Assembly: GCA_023488865.1 (NCBI GenBank) | Contig: JAMDDG010000054.1 | Coordinates: 1-19,716, forward strand | Direction of reading: 5' to 3' | DNA: 19,716 nucleotides | From: Bacteroidota bacterium | Lineage (GTDB): Bacteria; Bacteroidota; Bacteroidia; Bacteroidales; Prolixibacteraceae | Shown here: in pieces, positions 15,345-19,716 of the stretch | Numbering within the stretch: the stretch's first letter is position 1 | Layout: each line of letters starts with the position of its first letter | Notes under the pieces: model-generated | Seen by the model: the letters and a program-made list of their open reading frames with translations, nothing else | Told to the model about the DNA's origin: nothing | Databases searched by the model: none | Position numbers and translations under genes: made by a program

Positions 15345-15923
15345 TCAAACAAAAAGTTCATAAAACAGTATGGCAATAAAACCATGCTCTGTTAGGTGTT
15401 CTTTGATAAACCGTCTGGCTTTGGTCATGTGATCTTCCACCGTTTTTACAGAAATCTTTAATTCTTCAGCAATTGCTTTGTTGCTCAGCCCTTTTTCTTT
15501 GCTCATTTGGAAGATACGTTTACGATGTTCCGGGAGTCTGGCAACAAGTTCCTGTATTTTTTCGGAAAGGCTCTGGTAATTGCATTGCTCCTCATTGTCG
15601 TTGTGAAAAAGGACGGCAACTTGTCTCAAATGTTCCAGATATCCTTTTTCAGAGATCTTTTTTCTGAAAATTGAGATAACCGAATTTTTGGTTACCGTAA
15701 AAAGATAGGCCTCTAAATTGGTATCTTCATTTAAATCGTATCGTTTCTTCCACAAACTGATAAAGACATCTTGCACCACATCTAACGAATCTTCTTCTGT
15801 TTTCAGGTAAGAAAAGGCAAAGTTGAACAACCTGCGGCTATAGGCTTCATACAATCCGTTTATCGCATTTTTATCGTTCGATTTGAGTTGTGTAAGGAGT
15901 TCTCTGGCTTCATGTTCTATCAT
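15345..15923 (-). CDS. ECF-family RNA polymerase sigma-70 factor
   Basis: The 192-residue protein has a sigma-2 region (LYEAYSRRLFNFAFSYLKTE...DVVQDVFISLWKK, about 24-60) and a sigma-4 helix-turn-helix (IQELVARLPEHRKRIFQMSK...NKAIAEELKISVKTVEDHMT, about 122-170). A short hydrophobic tail (FIAILFYELFV) follows, a feature I recall in Bacteroidota FecI-like sigmas. It should be held by the FecR protein encoded next door and released when the SusC-like receptor binds its ligand. Unlike the usual sigma-fecR-susC order on one strand, this gene is divergent from fecR and faces the epimerase gene. The ATG at 15923 fits the domain start. Confidence 0.94.
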   Translation of the reverse strand: MIEHEARELLTQLKSNDKNAINGLYEAYSRRLFNFAFSYLKTEEDSLDVVQDVFISLWKKRYDLNEDTNLEAYLFTVTKNSVISIFRKKISEKGYLEHLRQVAVLFHNDNEEQCNYQSLSEKIQELVARLPEHRKRIFQMSKEKGLSNKAIAEELKISVKTVEDHMTKARRFIKEHLTEHGFIAILFYELFV

Positions 15924-15944
15924 TTTCCATTTTCTTAAGTACGC

Positions 15945-15978
15945 AAATGTATGAAAATTAAAAATGTATGAAAATTAA
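15945..15978. repeat. 17-bp tandem repeat in the sigma/fecR divergent promoter region
   Basis: AAATGTATGAAAATTAA occurs twice head to tail with a 17-base period, starting 22 bases upstream of the sigma gene's ATG. The spacing could present two copies of a binding site, or it could be a local duplication. Confidence 0.6.
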
Positions 15979-16066
15979 AATATCAACAAAAAATCAGAAA
16001 AAAAATAAAAACCAGAGCAGGGGTTTTTTGTAACTTACACGTTGAATTATTATAAAACCCAAAGAA

Positions 16067-17035
16067 ATGAACGATTTTTTAAGCCGGTACCTGAAAAACG
16101 AATGCAGTGAAAAGGATTTCGATTCTGTGGTTAATCTTATGCTTTCTCAGGAGAAAAAAGGAGAACTGGAACAGCTGATGCGAAAACATTGGGCCGAAAC
16201 GCCCAACGAAGGCCCGATCCCCGATTTTACCAACGTCTTGTACCGCATCCACTATCTCATTAATAAATCCGAAAAAGAAGAACGCAAAAGGGTAACATTC
16301 TTTCAATACTTCAGCCGGGTTGCCGCTTTATTCTTGCTGCCTTTAATGATTGCATTGGGATACCAGTTAGTGAATAACCAACCAAAAAATACCCGCACCC
16401 AAACTGTTTCAACCCCATTGGCATCGCATACGAGTTTCAATTTGCCAGATGGCTCCAAAGTGTGGCTGAATGCTGGCTCTACCATCACTTTCCCTGAATT
16501 GTTCGATCAAAAGCAACGTTCGGTTAAACTTATAGGCCAGGCCTATTTCGATGTAAAAAAGGATAAAGTACCCTTTTGCGTTGAAACAAATCAGTTTACT
16601 GTAAAAGTTCTGGGTACCTCCTTTGATGTTTTGGCATATCCGGGCGAAGAAGCCTCGGTAACACTCGAGCGTGGAAAAGTTTCGCTTGAAACATCGTCTG
16701 GAAACGAGGCTGTTTTGAACCCGGGGCAACAAGCTGTAATTGAAAATGGAAGTGGGCGGATTGAACAACGGGACGTAGATACCGGCCAGTTTGTGGCATG
16801 GAAAAATAACCGCCTGATTTTTGTTAATGAGTCGCTCGAAAAGGTTGCTATACGGTTGAAAAGATGGTTTAATGTAAATATTACCATTGAAGGTGAATCG
16901 ATCAAAAAGATTCCTGTAAACGGAACCATTGAGTACGAAAGTATTGGTGAAGTGATGCAGTTACTTGAAATATGCGCCCCAGTAAAATGTTCGTACGATA
17001 AAACCGAACGAAAAATCATACTTAAACGCCGATAA
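16067..17035 (+). CDS. FecR-family anti-sigma factor with DUF4974 domain
   Basis: The 322-residue single-pass protein has a cytoplasmic sigma-binding part (1-80), a membrane helix (about 84-102, VAALFLLPLMIALGYQLV), then the periplasmic FecR domain (SFNLPDGSKVWLNAGSTITFP; GQAYFDVKKD; FTVKVLGTSFDVLAYPGEE) and a C-terminal STN-like DUF4974 domain (about 248-318, RLIFVNESLEKVAIRLKRWF...GTIEYESIGEVMQLLE). It would receive the signal from the STN domain of the receptor encoded next and control the ECF sigma factor. The gene is divergent from that sigma gene across 143 bases. A hairpin separates it from the receptor gene. Confidence 0.94.
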   Translation: MNDFLSRYLKNECSEKDFDSVVNLMLSQEKKGELEQLMRKHWAETPNEGPIPDFTNVLYRIHYLINKSEKEERKRVTFFQYFSRVAALFLLPLMIALGYQLVNNQPKNTRTQTVSTPLASHTSFNLPDGSKVWLNAGSTITFPELFDQKQRSVKLIGQAYFDVKKDKVPFCVETNQFTVKVLGTSFDVLAYPGEEASVTLERGKVSLETSSGNEAVLNPGQQAVIENGSGRIEQRDVDTGQFVAWKNNRLIFVNESLEKVAIRLKRWFNVNITIEGESIKKIPVNGTIEYESIGEVMQLLEICAPVKCSYDKTERKIILKRR

Positions 17036-17093
17036 AATAATGCCTATGGAAAAAGATTGCTAAGATTAAAAAGCCTGTGCAAGGCTAAAGAAC

Positions 17094-17128
17094 AAAAGTG
17101 GGAAAGCCACTAACTCCCCCACTTTTTA
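17094..17128 (+). terminator. hairpin between fecR and the SusC-like gene (terminator or attenuator)
   Basis: AAAAGTGGG (17094-17102) pairs perfectly with CCCACTTTT (17118-17126), 15-nt loop, with the T-run forming part of the 3' arm. An extra small hairpin, AGCCT/AGGCT, lies just upstream (about 17071-17085). It could end the fecR transcript or attenuate read-through into the receptor gene 44 bases later. Confidence 0.65.
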
Positions 17129-17172
17129 ACAAATAATCCTTTTAAAATTATTTATTCTAACAATTCAAATTT

Positions 17173-19716
17173 ATGAAAAAAAACGGATTTCAAAAAGACC
17201 GTTGGTGGTCTGTTTTGATAAAAACTTTAATGATCATGAACCTGAGCATTTTTATTCTTTGCTTAACAGTATTTTCGGTGGCTGCCTCCGAAACCTACTC
17301 GCAAAAGACGAAACTATCTCTTTCTATACACGATGCAAACATCGAAGATGTCCTAAAAAGTATTGAGGACCAGAGTGAATTCCGGTTTTTTTACACCGAA
17401 AAGCCTTCTGTCGAAAACAAGATTTCAGTTGATTGCGAGAAAAAAGCAATCGGTGAAGTTCTCGAGGGAATATTTAAAGGTACTGATATTGCCTACCGGA
17501 TAGTTGGCCGACAGATAGCCTTGTATAGAAACACTAGTGAACCTTCGGTATTTCAAGCAGAGCAGCAAAAATCCATTTCCGGAAAAGTAACCGATTCTTC
17601 GGGTGGTGCATTGCCCGGTGTTACCGTCGTAGTTAAAGGTACGACTAACGGTTCTATTACCGATGCTAACGGAAGATATTCGCTTGCCAATATCCCGGCA
17701 AATGCAACTTTACAGTTTTCGTTTGTGGGGATGAAAATGCAGGAAATCGCAGTTGGCAACAAAACAACCATTAATGTGACGCTTGCAGAAGAAACTGTTG
17801 GCATTGAAGAGGTGGTTGCCATTGGGTATGGCGTACAGAAAAAAAGTGATTTAACTGGTTCTATCACTTCAGTAAAAGCTGATCAAATTAAAAATCTGCC
17901 AGTTCGTTCGATTTCTGAGGCTCTTCAAGGCCGTATAGCAGGGGTGATGATCAACAAAAGCAGTGGGAGACCTGGAGCTTCATCTGAGATAATCATCAGA
18001 GGCGTTGGTTCAATCAATGGATTAAGCCCATTATTCATTATTGATGGAGTCAGTCGTGGAAACAATGTTAATTATAATCCTAAAGATGTTGAATCAATAG
18101 AAGTTATTAAAGATGCCAGTGCTGCCGCTATTTACGGAGCGCAGGCTGCCGGTGGTGTAGTGTTGATTACAACAAAGAAAGGATCATTTAACCAAAAAAC
18201 AGAAGTTGATGTAAGTAGTGATTTCGGTGTCAGGCAAATCACAAAGTCTTATAATATGCTTGAAACTGTACCTTATATTAAAGCCAGACAAGCAATTGGG
18301 GACAATTATAGCTTATGGAGTGACCCCGCTAGTTTACCTAATACCAACTGGTTTAAAGAATTATTTAGAACAGGAACTGAACAATCGCATATGATTTCAA
18401 TCAGAGGAGGGACAGAAAAAGTTAGTTATTATGTTTCCGGGGGATATGAGAATGAAGAAGGTATTGAGAAGAAAAATGAATGGGAAAGATTTTCTTTTCG
18501 GGCAAATAGTGATTTTAAATTGAGCAAACACTTCACCCTGGGAACACGGATTTATGCTACCAAAATTATGGACAATCCTTATACTGTTGAAATTCCATGG
18601 CGAACCTTGCCATATATGGCTGTTCGCAATGAAGATGGTTCTTTTGCCAGTGTACCTAAAGAAGTAGAATTTTCCGGGGGAAATCCAATAGCCAATCTGG
18701 AGTATTCCCACCAAAAGAATGGATCAGGTATGTTTAGTAGTGACTTGTATGCTGATTGGGAAATTCTTAAAGGATTAAATTTTATAACAACAGGATCCGC
18801 AGGGATTTCTTCCGGTTATTATGATAGCTTTGGTCAAGCCAATAAGCTTGGCAGGACCGCGTTCCCAGAATCTTATTCTAAATCTTCATCATATAATGAA
18901 TCCTATACATTGACCACAACTTTAAATTATGCTAAAATTATTGCAGAAAAACATGACTTCAAAGCTTTGGTCGGATATGAAATTAAAAATTCCAATGGTT
19001 CAAGTTTATCTGCAACAGCAAACTCATTTCCTGTTGATGTAGCTGAATCATTTGCACTTTCAACCAATACAAACAAAACAGCCTCAGGAAGTTTAGGTTA
19101 TGGCAGGTTTCTTTCACAATTTGCCAGGATAAACTATTCTTATGATAATAAATATTTATTGACCGCCAATGTTCGGCGGGACGGATCACCTAAATTTGGT
19201 CCAACCCACAAATGGGGTGTTTTCCCATCAGTTTCGGCAGGATGGAAGATATCCGAGGAATCATTTTTTAAGAATCTTGGGCTTAATTGGGTAAACATGG
19301 TTAAACCTCGTGTTAGCTGGGGAATATTGGGAAATGACGCTGCATTAGGTGATTTTTCATATCAAAAATCATATCAAACCCTTACCTTACATTCTTTTGA
19401 TGAAATCAATTCTGTAGCGGGATATAATACCATTAAGGTTATTAATAAAGATATCAAATGGGAAGAAATTCATACCATTAATGCAGGGATTGATTTATCA
19501 TTATTTGAGAATAAATTGTCAGCTTCAGCCGAATATTATAACCGGGACACACGGGACATGATTTACAACCTCCCGACCCCCTGGTCTTCAGGAATTGGTG
19601 AAAATAATAATAATACTAGTACAATGCCAGTGAATATCGGTAGCATTGTTAATAAAGGATGGGAATTTTCTGTTTCATACAAAGATCAAATCGGGGATTT
19701 TAGATATAGCATAGAC
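17173..19716 (+). CDS. SusC/RagA-like TonB-dependent transporter with STN domain (partial, 3' end beyond window)
   Basis: An open frame of 848 codons runs off the window without a stop. Full SusC proteins are about 1000-1150 residues. Order: signal peptide (about 1-44), STN signalling domain (about 47-118, LSLSIHDANIEDVLKSIEDQ), carboxypeptidase-regulatory-like beta-sandwich (about 133-196, ISGKVTDSSGGALPGVTVVV), TonB-box-like EEVVAIGYGVQKK (212-224), plug (ALQGRIAGVMI; IIIRGVGSINGLSPLFIIDG; SIEVIKDASAAAIYG), then beta-barrel sequence. It should import a bound nutrient across the outer membrane using TonB energy. The STN domain marks it as a signal transducer to the adjacent FecR. A SusD partner would be expected just downstream. 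The ligand cannot be read from the sequence. Confidence 0.95.
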   Translation, partial: MKKNGFQKDRWWSVLIKTLMIMNLSIFILCLTVFSVAASETYSQKTKLSLSIHDANIEDVLKSIEDQSEFRFFYTEKPSVENKISVDCEKKAIGEVLEGIFKGTDIAYRIVGRQIALYRNTSEPSVFQAEQQKSISGKVTDSSGGALPGVTVVVKGTTNGSITDANGRYSLANIPANATLQFSFVGMKMQEIAVGNKTTINVTLAEETVGIEEVVAIGYGVQKKSDLTGSITSVKADQIKNLPVRSISEALQGRIAGVMINKSSGRPGASSEIIIRGVGSINGLSPLFIIDGVSRGNNVNYNPKDVESIEVIKDASAAAIYGAQAAGGVVLITTKKGSFNQKTEVDVSSDFGVRQITKSYNMLETVPYIKARQAIGDNYSLWSDPASLPNTNWFKELFRTGTEQSHMISIRGGTEKVSYYVSGGYENEEGIEKKNEWERFSFRANSDFKLSKHFTLGTRIYATKIMDNPYTVEIPWRTLPYMAVRNEDGSFASVPKEVEFSGGNPIANLEYSHQKNGSGMFSSDLYADWEILKGLNFITTGSAGISSGYYDSFGQANKLGRTAFPESYSKSSSYNESYTLTTTLNYAKIIAEKHDFKALVGYEIKNSNGSSLSATANSFPVDVAESFALSTNTNKTASGSLGYGRFLSQFARINYSYDNKYLLTANVRRDGSPKFGPTHKWGVFPSVSAGWKISEESFFKNLGLNWVNMVKPRVSWGILGNDAALGDFSYQKSYQTLTLHSFDEINSVAGYNTIKVINKDIKWEEIHTINAGIDLSLFENKLSASAEYYNRDTRDMIYNLPTPWSSGIGENNNNTSTMPVNIGSIVNKGWEFSVSYKDQIGDFRYSID

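Noticed and set aside
16591..17019. 142-codon minus-strand ORF inside fecR
   Set aside because: Antisense to conserved FecR and DUF4974 sequence, with low-complexity, motif-free product.

Overview
The window reads as chromosomal DNA from a member of the Bacteroidota, most likely an environmental Bacteroidales or Marinilabiliales-type anaerobe. This rests on an ExbB-ExbD-ExbD-TonB operon with Bacteroidota architecture, an ECF sigma/FecR (DUF4974)/STN-SusC signalling set, a Tat-exported Gfo/Idh oxidoreductase, TAnnTTTG-type promoter boxes and weak Shine-Dalgarno sequences. No rRNA, tRNA, CRISPR array, transposase or phage gene was seen.

Positions 1-3610 hold energy and core metabolism. A 67-codon secreted mini-ORF overlaps the start of a K+-dependent membrane pyrophosphatase with a Na+-type glutamate. 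A terminator follows, then a dihydroorotate dehydrogenase-like flavoprotein whose stop codon lies inside a long terminator hairpin.

Positions 3650-10060 hold a six-gene envelope-energisation operon: exbB, exbD, exbD, tonB, a PstS-like lipoprotein and a secreted TPR protein. It is interrupted by two gene-free stretches (4539-4944 and 7007-7357). Both are packed with palindromic intergenic repeats, including a MITE-like element with near-perfect terminal inverted repeats and a perfect 24-bp inverted repeat.

Positions 10085-15186 hold a divergently arranged catabolic island. An AraC regulator on the minus strand faces a tight operon of a ThuA-PmoA fusion, a Tat-signal Gfo/Idh dehydrogenase and a Tat-signal xylose-isomerase-like TIM-barrel protein. 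The last two, though unrelated in fold, carry nearly the same Tat leader. The set looks like a periplasmic route for oxidising and isomerising a sugar, polyol or glycoside of unknown identity.

Positions 15345-19716 hold a FecI/FecR-type surface-signalling set: an ECF sigma factor (minus), a FecR anti-sigma (plus, divergent from its sigma factor), a hairpin leader, and the 5' 848 codons of a SusC-like TonB-dependent transporter with an STN signalling domain, cut by the window end. The ExbBD-TonB machine encoded earlier could in principle energise this receptor. The transporter, signalling pair and Tat enzyme operon together look like one uptake-and-degradation locus, although this link is inferred from proximity only.
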